A DNA stretch of 64,000 nt from Rachicladosporium sp. CCFEE 5018. Its lineage: Eukaryota; Ascomycota; Dothideomycetes; Cladosporiales; Cladosporiaceae. Location of the stretch: NCBI GenBank assembly GCA_002077045.2, contig KZ111145.1:507026-571025 (forward strand). The letters run 5' to 3'. The notes under the pieces were generated by a model, which did no database searches, was not told where the DNA came from, and saw only the letters and a program-made list of their open reading frames with translations. The translations under genes were made by a program, and so were the position numbers. Position 1 is the stretch's first letter, and each line of letters starts with the position of its first letter. Shown in pieces: positions 29,433 through 38,920 of this stretch.

Positions 29433-29946
29433 TCACATATCCAGCAGCGTATCTTGAAGTGTCTGCCAGGCCTGAACGAGATTGACATCGCCGACAGATC
29501 TGTGGCCTGACGAAGTTCCCCATGTTTGTTCCATCATCTGCAGCCGCGACCTTGGCTCCAGCGAGGGCTCGTTGGCGGTCATGGCGATAGCGTGCCAGGA
29601 CGACAGCCATAGGAGCGTAGCCTCCGCCAGACCGAACCTTTGCTCGATCACTGTTCTCTGAGTCAGGCAGTACATTCGACGCAGTCGACGGTGGAGGAAC
29701 ATTGTGTGTAGGCCGATCGTGGGCGCTGGGAGGCTGAAACGCGAGCTTGTCCAACGACGTCGGGGAAGTCTCCACGTACGCCGCCACGACGACAGTACCG
29801 CAACCCTCGCAATCTCGCACCGGCAACTTGCTCTTTGACAGAGAGCTCGTGGCCTGTGATGCGCAGGCAACGTTGCGGTGGCGTGCAAGCAGGCAATAGA
29901 AAGCTTGAGTGTTGTTGAAGCCGCAAGCGTGGCAAGTCCAGCGCAT
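29407..29946 (-). CDS. Small Cys-motif (zinc-ribbon-like) protein, C-terminus frame-altered (copy 1)
   Basis: ATG at 29946 gives MRWTCHACGFNNTQAFYC..., with CxxC motifs CHAC and CEGC (in LPVRDCEGCGTVV) that could form one zinc site, followed by a Ser/Pro linker and VLARYRHDRQRALAGAKV. Copy 2 reads the same protein (170 aa) to the end GHRSVGDVNLVQAWQTLQNTLLEM. In copy 1 an extra base near 29515 (CGAAGTTCCCC against CGATCTCCCC) shifts the last ~35 codons, so the frame ends at 29407 with an unrelated tail; the original tail is still present in the other frame to 29433. Upstream of this ATG the copies differ by indels, which argues that the longer open frame to 30141 is leader sequence. Function unknown. 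Confidence 0.45.
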   Translation of the reverse strand: MRWTCHACGFNNTQAFYCLLARHRNVACASQATSSLSKSKLPVRDCEGCGTVVVAAYVETSPTSLDKLAFQPPSAHDRPTHNVPPPSTASNVLPDSENSDRAKVRSGGGYAPMAVVLARYRHDRQRALAGAKVAAADDGTNMGNFVRPQICRRCQSRSGLADTSRYAAGYVTVPPHLRL

Positions 29947-30926
29947 ATCCGGGTGAGAGCTGCGTTGAGTAGGATTGACGTTGGGCGTCTCCAATATGAC
30001 CATACGCACGGATCTGACTGCCTTACGAACCAAGACTGGCTTTGTCGTCGCTTGTCTTGTCGAACGGAAATGAAACTGTTGGACGATATGAGACGTGTTG
30101 AGATAAGACAATACCACATACCCTTCGTACTTCCTTTCCATCAATATGCATCATCGGAAATATAGGCGAGCGAAGAACAAAGAAAACCGACCGCTCACCA
30201 ATTCACCATGGACGACAATGCTACTGTATGCCGCACCGCAAGTGCAGATACGTACCTAGGCTATTAGCGAGATTGTACTCTCTTCCAGCATCTCTCTTGG
30301 GCAGCGTCAAAAGCAATCTGTTGTAGTAGTTCAGTCTATACTAGCGGTGTCGACCGCGGAGACCTCTAGAGTGGTCCGCTTCTTCTGTCATTCGCGTGAT
30401 GGGCCATGTCTCAGCTGAACTGACAAACGATAGAGCATACCGGCGGCTGTAACGCGCACGCGAGACGTGAGCCGACCAGTCCTGGTAGTGTTGGTTTATA
30501 CTTCGTCGAATCGAATCGGAACCATCATCTGGACAAGTCGCGAGGCGCGAATGTAGATATCAGGAAAGGAAGACTCGAGCAGGGACGACAATCCATCTTC
30601 AGTCGCGAAAAAGCTGCACATGTATGACATTCACAGCGGCGGATAGAAACGTCAACTGGTCGGGCCAGAATGCATTGTTCAGGTGATGATGGGGCTGGCC
30701 GAAGCGCTTTTCGGCCATGGAAGGAAAGGTGTCGAGGATTAACTGAAGCGTTGTCTTGTAAATTAATGTGCTATGCCGCAATAGTACTACTAATCAACCG
30801 TCCTAGCCAGCTTTCTTGGATACTTTGCCACATTTTTTGACAGTCATGTGTTGCGGGAAATTAAACCAGAGGTATATCAACAGGAGACACAGGGCCTGGC
30901 AGAATGATTCAAATTCTAATACTATG

Positions 30927-31055
30927 CTCGAACAGTAGTTCAGAGTAGGCGCTCGAACAGTGGTTCGTAGCCATTCATTGTGCGAACAGTAGTCCAGCAC
31001 TTCCGCCGTACTCGAACAGTAGTTCAGAGTTGCTGCGTGATCGATGGTTCAGCAC
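30927..31055 (+). repeat. Left array of the 19-bp repeat
   Basis: Perfect units CTCGAACAGTAGTTCAGAG at 30927-30945 and 31011-31029; variant units at 30952-30970 (CTCGAACAGTGGTTCGTAG) and 30981-30999 (TGCGAACAGTAGTCCAGCA); a degenerate unit near 31039-31055 (GATCGATGGTTCAGCACG). Unit starts are 25-30 bp apart. The last unit lies next to the stop of the minus-strand ORF at 31058. Confidence 0.85.
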
Positions 31056-31057
31056 GT

Positions 31058-32605
31058 CTAGGCTAGCTTGCGGAACACGTACTCATACTGACGTACTCTC
31101 TTCGCTATGGCGAGATCTTCCGAGGGACCCATTACCGTCGTCTTCATGCATGTCTTCCGAACACGCAACAGCCGTATAGCAAGCAAGAATTTCTGATGGT
31201 ATACATCTGGGTTCGGTGCAAGTAAGTCTCGTACCCGGAAGGTCGCGTACGCACGATCATCCGCAATCTCGAACGCATCACCCCAAGGCATTACGCTTGC
31301 GTTGTCTGCCGGCACAATAACTGTAATGTAAGCATCGAGTCCGGGATACAACTGGAGGAGCTGTTTCCAGCACTCGAGATTGCAGGTATGTCCATCCCAG
31401 CCTTCGGTAAGCTCGTGGTAGGTTGACCCTTGTGCCCTTGGCCCATTACTATACGCCATCGTCAGTATTGCATTACGCAAGAAAGTAGTAGACAAGTTTG
31501 TAAACCCCTTCGAGGGTAGGAATGATGGGAAATCCCATTTGAAGTCCTCGCTCTTCTTTACTGCAAAAATGCTCTGAACAATCCGATATGGACTTCCGGC
31601 CTTGTTCAGCGTCTCTGCAACGATAGCTGTCCCTAGAGTCCGAGAGTTGAATGTCTTGTCTCTAGGGCTTGGATGCCACCCTCCCATGCCTGCGAACTGC
31701 TCGGAAAGCCCTTGTGGAGTCGACGGTATGTTGAACCACTCGGCACCATCATCGAAAAGCTCCCCTCTGTTGTCTCGCAATTCATCCCAATTGCTACCGT
31801 GGCCAAGGTTTACATTGTCCAGTGCTTGCGCCGTCCTCGCGGAAGCACCAAACGAGGAGTGTCGCACATATACGGTCGTAATGTCCGCATTGTACGCCCT
31901 CCGCAAGTCCAGATTTTGACGCATTAGCGACGCATCTGCAAACAATGTGGCTTGCAGTGCCCTAGTAGACACCGAACATCCCTCTTTGATCTGCCACAGA
32001 TCACCGACAATCTCAAAGACAAAGGGCAGCTTGCCCATGATGAGTTCGATCTTATCAGCCGTAGCGAGCATCGACCTGCCAGGTGACTGAGGAGGAAGGG
32101 GAAAGGTCTCACGCGCGGTGGCGTACTGCATGCACAGACTGTGCGAAACAACAGCCTGTGCCGAAGCTGGTCCGAGGCGCTCGAGGACGTTGCAGATGGT
32201 CTCCACGTAGCCAATAGCCTTCGGGTCTGGTGCTGCTGCAAGTGGCTCCATGGCGCTCCTCGCACGCGCTTGCTCCGATAGCTCCGCTGCCGCATAGCCC
32301 TCATCGTCCGACCCCGGTGCCCATCTAAGCTCCTCCGCTTCCCGCTCCGCCTCAATCAAGCTCTGCTCTTCTGCAGCCTGCTCTGCTCCTGCTTCTGCTT
32401 CTACATACGCCTCAAATTCGGCATCCAAGATCCTTTGTCGCTCCTCTTGCAGCTCTGCCTGCTCGAATGCTGCAGACACAGCGAGGTCCGCAGCGAGGTC
32501 CGCTTCTGGCACCCGCCGGGGCGTGGCCAACCCCTGCAAGAAGTGCACGGCCGAGGGCAGGCCTGCTTGGAGCCATACCGATGCCCAGTGTTGGTTCAAG
32601 ACCAA
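31058..32605 (-). CDS. Unrecognised ORF of the inserted element
   Basis: Frame open for 515 codons from 32605, but the first ATG is at 32251, giving 397 aa (MEPLAAAPDPKAIGYVETIC...). The upstream part (about 32250-32510) is Ala/Glu-rich coiled-coil-like and may belong to a spliced 5' exon, or may just be an open frame opposite the plus-strand ORF. Visible stretches: ETICNVLERLGPASAQAVVS, KIELIMGKLPFVFEIVGDLW, RHSSFGASARTAQALDNVNL, GWHPSPRDKTFNSRTLGTAI, KWDFPSFLPSKGFTNLSTTF, LQLYPGLDAYITVIVPADNA and a basic C-terminus AIAKRVRQYEYVFRKLA. I see no DDE/D, tyrosine-recombinase, HUH, reverse-transcriptase or helicase motif. Its position between inverted arrays makes it the candidate element protein. 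Function unknown. Confidence 0.55.
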   Translation of the reverse strand: MVLNQHWASVWLQAGLPSAVHFLQGLATPRRVPEADLAADLAVSAAFEQAELQEERQRILDAEFEAYVEAEAGAEQAAEEQSLIEAEREAEELRWAPGSDDEGYAAAELSEQARARSAMEPLAAAPDPKAIGYVETICNVLERLGPASAQAVVSHSLCMQYATARETFPLPPQSPGRSMLATADKIELIMGKLPFVFEIVGDLWQIKEGCSVSTRALQATLFADASLMRQNLDLRRAYNADITTVYVRHSSFGASARTAQALDNVNLGHGSNWDELRDNRGELFDDGAEWFNIPSTPQGLSEQFAGMGGWHPSPRDKTFNSRTLGTAIVAETLNKAGSPYRIVQSIFAVKKSEDFKWDFPSFLPSKGFTNLSTTFLRNAILTMAYSNGPRAQGSTYHELTEGWDGHTCNLECWKQLLQLYPGLDAYITVIVPADNASVMPWGDAFEIADDRAYATFRVRDLLAPNPDVYHQKFLLAIRLLRVRKTCMKTTVMGPSEDLAIAKRVRQYEYVFRKLA

Positions 32606-33023
32606 GGCGGCGAAACGAGCTGCTAAGAAGCGGGAGTATGCGCAGGCGCCGCAGCAGCAGCAACAGCAGCAACAGCAACAGCAACAACAGCAACAACAGC
32701 AACAACAGCAGCAACAGCAGCAACAGCAGCAGCAACAGCCAGCCTTGCTAGCTGCGTTCGAGCAACCTGCGCCTGCGCAGCCCCTGCTAGGGTGGGCCGA
32801 GGAGCCCGAGGAGATTCAGCAGGTGAGGGCGAATCTCGTAGAGCTGGAAGGTCAGCACCCAGAGTGGACGGCGGTGCAGGTGACGGAGTCATTTTTGGCA
32901 GACGCTGTGGCGAGACGGGGATTGGAGCTCGAGGAAGGTCAGCCGTCGGAGATGAACGGGCTTTCTTTCATTTGGTTGAGAGAGTTGCTTGCGGCGTTGA
33001 AGGAAGGCAGGCGCTTCGAGTAA
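32523..33023 (+). CDS. Zinc-knuckle-like, polyglutamine ORF of the inserted element
   Basis: Open frame with no in-frame ATG near its start (the first listed codon is GTG at 32523), so a spliced 5' exon or a non-ATG start would be needed. It begins NPCKKCTAEGRPAWSHTDAQC, a Cx2Cx9Hx4C array like an expanded gag-type zinc knuckle, then a basic KTKAAKRAAKKR segment, about 29 glutamines encoded by mixed CAG/CAA (32656-32740), and an acidic C-terminus (EEPEEIQQVRANLVELEGQH, LSFIWLRELLAALKEGRRFE). Its first 82 bp overlap the open part of the minus-strand ORF head to head. A nucleic-acid-binding role is an inference from the Cys/His motif. It may be a gene fragment. Confidence 0.4.
   Translation: MANPCKKCTAEGRPAWSHTDAQCWFKTKAAKRAAKKREYAQAPQQQQQQQQQQQQQQQQQQQQQQQQQQQQQPALLAAFEQPAPAQPLLGWAEEPEEIQQVRANLVELEGQHPEWTAVQVTESFLADAVARRGLELEEGQPSEMNGLSFIWLRELLAALKEGRRFE
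32650..32742 (+). repeat. CAG/CAA trinucleotide tract
   Basis: Imperfect (CAG)n/(CAA)n run of about 30 units encoding glutamine on plus (and leucine-rich frames on minus, which I regard as shadows). CAA interruptions are frequent, which usually slows repeat expansion. Confidence 0.9.
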
Positions 33024-33048
33024 AGCGCGTGCCATCGAGCAGCGCGGC

Positions 33049-33145
33049 CTCTGAACCACTGTTCGAGGATCGCTCTCAGAACCACTGTTCGAGCACATAA
33101 CCTCTGAGCCACTGTTCGAGGATACTACTCTGGACTACTGTTCGA
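33049..33145 (-). repeat. Right array of the 19-bp repeat (inverted)
   Basis: Four units in reverse orientation relative to the left array: CTCTGAACCACTGTTCGAG, CTCTCAGAACCACTGTTCGAG, CTCTGAGCCACTGTTCGAG and CTCTGGACTACTGTTCGAG, starting about 20-30 bp apart and beginning about 25 bp after the stop of the plus ORF. The conserved core is ACTGTTCGAG. Confidence 0.85.
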
Positions 33146-33785
33146 GTGTATATAGCGCCTGTAACCCTCTGCCGTATGATCAATTTATATGTGCATCTAT
33201 GTAGTACGGTATCATGCCAGACCAAGCTCCGCACTCCAGGCACGTGACACGTGTATGTGTGAACAGTATCAGCAGGCGAGTCAGCAGGCCAGACGCTCGC
33301 GACAACAACTACCGCGCCTTCATCACTCCTAACCGCCGCTCCTCATTGTAATTGCTCTCGAAGAGTCCATCACGACTCGTACAGCGGCAGGGCCAATGCA
33401 GTGTACCATGAAATATGTGGTTCACGACATGCGGAGCGCTACACCGTCACAGTGGTACTTGATCACAAACTGCAAGGTTCGACAACTTTCGAAATGCACC
33501 ATCAAACTCATACGCAGGTAGTTCATGCCATTCATAGCCATACTTAGGTGTGCGAGTCAGGACTTGCGGAACAGACTTATTTGAAGCACTGTAAGCCTCG
33601 TCCAGATTATTTTGGAATCCTGTAAATCGCCTTTCTCAGGCGAAATATTGAAAGCAGCGACTTTAACTGCTCAACACGGCGAACTTGCCATCCCTGACAG
33701 CACAATATCGTAACACGGTCGCTGTTCAAATCTCCTATGGGAGCGGATCTTGTCACACACGGTGAATGGCCAGACTGCCCCGGCG

Positions 33786-35114
33786 ATGAGTGTACAGGAC
33801 TGCGTTCGTGTAGCGAAACGACAGCGTATGACAGACACAACGTCACAGCAGCCTGTGCTTGATGCGGGAACGCAGAGCATTTGGGCAGTCCTGGCCAACG
33901 AGCTGCAGGCAGTCTTGAACGATTGGGACCCTGAAGACAGCATACGGCTCTGTGGCGATGCTCCCCTCGCACTGCTATCGTCTCGCCCTCTGCAAGTGAT
34001 GGCTTTGGCCAAGGAGCGTGTCAACACATGGGAGTACCGTCGAGTTCCTCGCTGCTGGTTGCGGCTCTTCGAAGATGCGAGTCTCGCCTATGTGATCACA
34101 TTGCTGAACATCCGAGATGACGGGAATAAGTGGGTCGATGAGGTGGTTAAGGTCGTTGACAATGCTATCATCATGACAGGTGCTTCCTGTCGATCTGCAC
34201 TCTTCACTAAGACGCTGCTTCAGTTAGAGCATGTAGTGGAAGCTGACGCTAGTCCGGAATGGCCTGAAGCATTTGTGATCGTATCTCCTGCAAGCCTCGA
34301 GACGGGGAACTTCATATCTTCGTGCGGACCTCCTACGCTTACTTCGTTTCAGGCTCACATCGACGAGCACACGACGCCATTACTCATACACCGCGCCATA
34401 GAGCACTGGCCTGCGATGAAGAGCTGGCTTCGGCCCAGCTATCTACTGAAGCGCTCGCTTGGAGGCAGACGACTGGTTCCGGTTGAGATTGGCGAGACCT
34501 ACACGCACAGCGAGTGGCGACAACAGTTGATGACGCTACGTGAGTATATGAAAGAATTTGTCCTATCCCGGTCGTCTCACGGCATTGGCTACATGGGGCA
34601 ACATGATCTCCTTCGTCAGATTCCGGCACTCAAGGACGACATCTCGGTACCTGACTATTGCTTCACGTCGCCTCCGAATCATAGACCAGCGACGTTACAA
34701 GGACAGCCACCCGTTGCGGAGCTCGATGAGCCTTCGCTGAACGCATGGCTCGGTCCAAAGGGCACGAAGTCGCCACTTCATCATGATCCTTACCACAACA
34801 TCTTCTGTCAAGTGGTTGGCTACAAATACGTAAGGCTATATCCACCGGTCGACAGTCGCTCCATGTATGCACATGGAATTGACGAGAAAGGTATAAACAT
34901 GGCGAATACATCCGCGGTCGATGTAAAGTTCCTGCGTAGTGACAAGGGCACCATCTTTGTCGTGAACTCTGAAGACGCTCCACTCTTCTGCGCTCGCGAA
35001 GACTTCCAGGAGGCGATACTGGCACCCGGAGACTCGTTGTATATTCCCGCCGGATGGTGGCACTATTTTGAGTCCCTGACGACGAGTTTCAGCGTCAGCT
35101 TCTGGTGGAACTGA
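33786..35114 (+). CDS. JmjC-domain protein, KDM8/JMJD5-like (copy 1)
   Basis: 442 aa from the first ATG at 33786. N-terminal 180 residues are helical (SIWAVLANELQAVLNDWDPE, LLQLEHVVEADASPEWPEAF), as in JMJD5. The JmjC double-stranded beta-helix follows: TTPLLIHRAIEHWPAMKSW, GGRRLVPVEIGETYTHSEWR, then Fe(II) ligands H332-x-D334 in SPLHHDPYHNIFCQVVGYKY, the 2-oxoglutarate-binding K347 and the distal H426 in YIPAGWWHYFESL. All are intact, so it should be an active Fe(II)/2-oxoglutarate-dependent oxygenase. JMJD5 relatives act as arginyl hydroxylases or are proposed histone-tail-modifying enzymes; the substrate here is unknown. The upstream insertion begins about 150 bp before the start, so its promoter differs from that of copy 2. 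Confidence 0.88.
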   Translation: MSVQDCVRVAKRQRMTDTTSQQPVLDAGTQSIWAVLANELQAVLNDWDPEDSIRLCGDAPLALLSSRPLQVMALAKERVNTWEYRRVPRCWLRLFEDASLAYVITLLNIRDDGNKWVDEVVKVVDNAIIMTGASCRSALFTKTLLQLEHVVEADASPEWPEAFVIVSPASLETGNFISSCGPPTLTSFQAHIDEHTTPLLIHRAIEHWPAMKSWLRPSYLLKRSLGGRRLVPVEIGETYTHSEWRQQLMTLREYMKEFVLSRSSHGIGYMGQHDLLRQIPALKDDISVPDYCFTSPPNHRPATLQGQPPVAELDEPSLNAWLGPKGTKSPLHHDPYHNIFCQVVGYKYVRLYPPVDSRSMYAHGIDEKGINMANTSAVDVKFLRSDKGTIFVVNSEDAPLFCAREDFQEAILAPGDSLYIPAGWWHYFESLTTSFSVSFWWN

Positions 35115-35547
35115 AGTCGTCACATTGGTTTCAGCGTAGCTGGAGTGTTTGCGGCCCCATCGCAGCGTGTACGACTTTGTGGAACATCGCTCGAAAGCTC
35201 GCGCGCTTCTGTATCATCGACGACTGGTGACAAGGTCGTGCTGCTTGCTCATCAGGTCCATGATATGCCTGCACGCCAAGCTGCACGAGGTTCAGTGGCC
35301 TCAGGAAGGATCCCGTCTGCATTAACACAGATATCCTGGAAAATTCAAGCTGAGTGCCAAGCTTGTGCCGTGTAGCTTACATATATGAGCTGTGTCCATT
35401 ATGCGACCGCTGAAACCACGCATGGTGACGTCAAAACGATCAGCAGCTCTTCGCAAAAAGTCACCTCAAAAGATACCTTTAGCTCTACGCTATCAGTAGC
35501 TCCGGAATAGATTTGTGTGCCTGCATTGTTTACCAAGGTTATCAACC
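35115..35547. other. Intergenic region between JmjC and TF-like genes
   Basis: 433 bp, collinear with 59461-59877. No gene or motif recognised; promoter of the following gene. Confidence 0.4.
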
Positions 35548-37395
35548 ATGACAGAGAGAGCCGGCAGTCCGATTGCACTGCAATTCATCAACAGTGAACC
35601 GAGTGTGGTACCGGGTCGAGGACAGTACGAGCAGGTTGGCCGAGCGCACGTCGCAAGACATAACCATCGCACAAGGCTATCTTCAAGGCGTTCGGCGAGA
35701 GAGACTGGCAGCCAGCCTTCTTTGCAGCCTGCGAAAGCGGATAGCATCACTGCCCAGCCTGCTGTCCCAGTAGTCCCTGATCGGCCATCTAGTCCCGCTA
35801 CGTTCCACGACACCACCGATACCGCTGCCACCGCAGTTCTCCCAGACGCTCCGGTACCCCAGAATGATGGCATCGTCGAGCATCAGGTTGCAACCGTATC
35901 GTCCCGACGTAGGCGACGTCGGCCGCGTGCTGTCCAGGATGGCCGACGTGCGATCTCTGACACGACTCTACACGTTGAACGTGGCTTGCGTCAATCCTCC
36001 GAGTCCAGCTTGCTGAGCAGATCACCGTCGGTCTTCGGAGCGAACACTGGCGCATTTCCCAGGAATCGAACGCCGTCCTCCACGCCGTGGGTTGTGGACT
36101 ACTGTAAGCATGCCTACTCATACTTCACCGACCATTCCTGATATTCTCAGCACTACATGTCATGCTTCCCAATCGCATGGGCGGCGACCGCAAGGCCGTT
36201 GCTGCTTGGCTGTATGCATTCCTACGGGATCCTCTCATCTTCCACGCCTCGCACTGGTGCACAGCCATCCATCGCGATCTTCTGGGTAACTCGTCCAGGT
36301 GGACAGAGGAGTATGGGGTACTTCTGCATAAGCAGAAGGCCGTCCGCCTACTCCGGATCAGTATGGAGTCATATCAGACAGATGATGTCGATTGGATCAT
36401 CTATGCGATCATATGCCTCTCAAGGCAGACTTGCAGCTCGTAAAGGGAGGCACCGACAAAATCTCGGCGTTCCAGCCGCATGTTCCCTTTGCACGTTGGA
36501 CAAATTTGTACGGTCGGACGAGACTAGCTGAGGCGCATCGCGTTGCTATCAGTCAGCTAGTCAACATCAAGGGCGGACTTAGCCACATCAAGACACCTGG
36601 CTTGGCAGCTCGACTCGCACTGTGAGTACTGGCCCCCATCTGCGCAGAAATGTCTTCGGTGTTAGCTGACATGCCGTGTCAGCATCGATCTCACGGCAGC
36701 GAGCACGGCTGGTGAATGCCCAAGGTTCGGACGGTATTGGCAACACGATTTCAGCGATTTGGGTATGTTCTGGGCACTGACCAAACCCGATCCTATGCTC
36801 GAAGGACACGGCTTCGTTTTAGCGGCCCACGGTCGCATGCCTAGCGAGGCGCTGACCCTGTTCAAGAATCTGAGTGTTATCGATAAGTTGCTCAGTCATC
36901 ATGGATCGCAATGGGGCCAGTCGGACGAGGTGTCCGCATTGATCCAGGTCCGAAACAAGCTACACTACGACCTGCTCTGCATGGAATTGGGACGATCTGC
37001 CCGAAGAGGAGAAGAGTCTGACACATTCGGCAATCTATGACATCAGTCGCATCACCTGCACCATCTACTCCAACGCTGTTCTCTTGGGTCTGCTACCTCA
37101 CACGGGATGGCACGAGCAGCTGACGAGCCGACTGCGACTCTTGCTTAGCTTATTCATGCTTGATAGCGCGATTGATGAAGCCTGGCCACTGCTTGTTTGG
37201 AGTGCGATGGTTGCCGGTATGGCAGCATACAGATCGCCGCATCGGCATTTTTTCGAACACTATCTGCGTGATCAGCTTTCTCTGCGGCAGGAGCTAGACT
37301 GGCGGGTTGTACGGAATCATGTGAAGACATTCATCTGGTCGGACTTAGCATGTGAGCATGGCGCTGCGGTCTTGTGGGACCGGGTTTCGAGCTGA
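35548..37395 (+). pseudogene. Fungal transcription-factor-like gene with two frameshifts (copy 1)
   Basis: Exons by comparison with intact copy 2: 35548..36103, 36151..36621, 36683..37395. Both introns keep their GTAAGC/GTGAGT donors and CAG acceptors. Exon 2 has lost one base near 36423 (CAAGGCAGAC against CAAGGGCAGAC), and exon 3 is two bases shorter near 36984 (ATGGAATTGG against ATGCCAGCTTGG). Either shift ends the protein early. The exon-1 part has LQFINSEPSVVPGRGQYEQV and AHVARHNHRTRL, typical of the N-terminus of fungal transcription-factor-domain proteins that lack a zinc cluster. If the reads confirm the indels, only copy 2 makes the full 580-aa protein. Confidence 0.75.
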
Positions 37396-37797
37396 GGGGT
37401 GAAGCATGCGCGCTTGCAAGTCGGGGGTCGGTGTCTCTAAACTAGCCTGTCGCCGGAGGGGGAGGTTTCGAGGACTACATATTATTCCTTCGTGTCGGCT
37501 CTATCGTTAACTTCTTCTTCTCGGCAGGTCATTTTGCGTCCTAAAGGTATCTCCCAGATCTCCAATATGGCACCCAGCATCGGGTACCAAGCAACTCGCA
37601 CATCCCTGGAGTTCCAACCTCGAGCTACCATGTTAAACGACGGCTCGGCATCCGCATCGTGTGATTCGGCACCTGTGAGACATTCTGCTATAGCTCATTT
37701 ATAGCTCGCAGGCAGCATGTCACGGACAAGATACGACGCACTCCCATCCCCATGAAAGGTAGCCTCACGTCTGACTGGGGGGATTGAAGTGGGCTGT
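37396..37797. other. Intergenic region after the TF-like gene
   Basis: 402 bp, nearly identical to 61729-62130. Nothing recognised. Confidence 0.4.
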
Positions 37798-38920
37798 CTA
37801 CTGGTAGTGCTGGAGGGTCACGAGCGGCTCGCCGGCGGCCTCCAGCCTCTGCTGGGCACGGTACCACTTCATGAAGACCCCGCTGATGTTCTTCGTCCTG
37901 CCCTGGCTCGAGATGCGATCCGGAGGCGACAGCAGGTCCGAGACCTCCCCGAGTTTGAGGGCGCAGATCTCGTCGACACGCATGCATCCGCACCAGGTGT
38001 CGTACATCTCATCGCGGTCGTCGGTCTTGATGCGGTACAGCCAGGGGGACATGGCCAGGTACACAAGCTACGAGCGCAAGAGCGCCTGCCACATGTCGCC
38101 GTCGAATGTCTTGCGCCAGATCCGTTCGAAATCAACAATGCCATCCTTGCAATGGATGTTCAGCTTTGGTATCGTAAGGGGGAATTGGTGGAATAGGGTG
38201 ATAGGAGCTTCTCGATATCTCCCTGTGCGGCTCCGCGCCAAACATCAATACCGCCGGAAATGTTGATCAGGATCTCCATCGTCCGGAGCAGGGTATCGCA
38301 CGTTTTGTGCTGAGCGTCTCTCTGATGATCCATGACTCATGTACGATGCTGTCCGAAATTGGACTCGTTGATGCCCAGCCATCCTTGGAGAATCCCAGTG
38401 ATTTGGCTCTCCACCAAGCCCTTGATTGCCATGAGGTGGCCATCGATTATCCTCTTGATCTCCTCGTCAAGGTGGCGGGAGTACGCGTGCACAATTTCGA
38501 GTTTCGACGACGGTACGACGTGCCGAACCTCACCACCATGAGGTCGGTGTATCGGCGCTTCATGTGATTACCATGCTCGAGCTTTGCCGCGACTTCGAAC
38601 AGCTTCTTCTTATGCTCCTCGATGAAACCTCTCGGAAACTCCAAGTCCGTACTATCCTTAGGGTGGCATTGAAGAAATGGGTTGTACTCGAGCCACTTAA
38701 AAGACCGAATCCCTCATCGATTGCAACGAACAGGGCTGCAGCTGTGCAACGCTCGTACATAGTAACGATAATTCGATTCGTGAGCGACGATATCTTGGCG
38801 TTCATGGTCGTCATTAGTGTCTGTGAGATCCATTGTAAGTCGTGGTCGTGGTCCGTTAGACTCCAGAAGGTAAGCAGTGTGTCTCGGCATATTGATGATG
38901 TAGTAAAAGAGCATGGTTAG
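37798..38920 (-). pseudogene. Decayed ORF of unknown family (copy 1)
   Basis: Reading down the minus strand, coding-like segments change frame several times: MNAKISSLTNRIIVTMYERC, WLEYNPFLQCHPKDSTDLEF, GFIEEHKKKLFEVAAKLEHG, SKLEIVHAYSRHLDEEIKRI, IPKLNIHCKDGIVDFERIWR, an in-frame TAG after MWQALLRS, then MSPWLYRIKTDDRDEMYDTW ... MRVDEICALKLGEVSDLL, ending LVTLQHYQ at 37798. The last 110 codons have strikingly GC-rich third positions. Copy 2 has the same relic plus an additional base in ...CAAAACTCGG. I cannot name the family. The MRVDEICALKLGEV stretch faintly recalls box I of tyrosine recombinases, but no other catalytic residue is seen. Confidence 0.45.

Larger units (their letters stand above)
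30780..33635. mobile_element. Copy-1-specific 2.86-kb insertion with inverted repeat arrays (candidate transposable element)
   Basis: Homology with copy 2 stops near 30777/57950 and resumes near 33636/57983, where copy 2 has only about 33 unrelated bases. Inside, an array of the 19-mer CTCGAACAGTRGTTCAGAG sits at 30927-31029 and the same repeat in reverse orientation at about 33049-33145. Between them are a long ORF on minus and a polyglutamine ORF on plus. Terminal-inverted repeat arrays around a coding core suggest a transposon. No transposase motif or target-site duplication was recognised, and the sequence outside the arrays (30780-30926, 33146-33635) is also copy-1-specific. Confidence 0.6.

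Noticed and set aside
32412..32735. Leucine-run ORF on the minus strand
   Set aside because: Antisense translation of the CAG/CAA tract; the Leu run is not a credible membrane segment.
37841..38064. Possible tyrosine recombinase (MRVDEICALKLGEV resembles box I)
   Set aside because: Only one weak motif; no H-x-x-R or catalytic Tyr region found in the following sequence.
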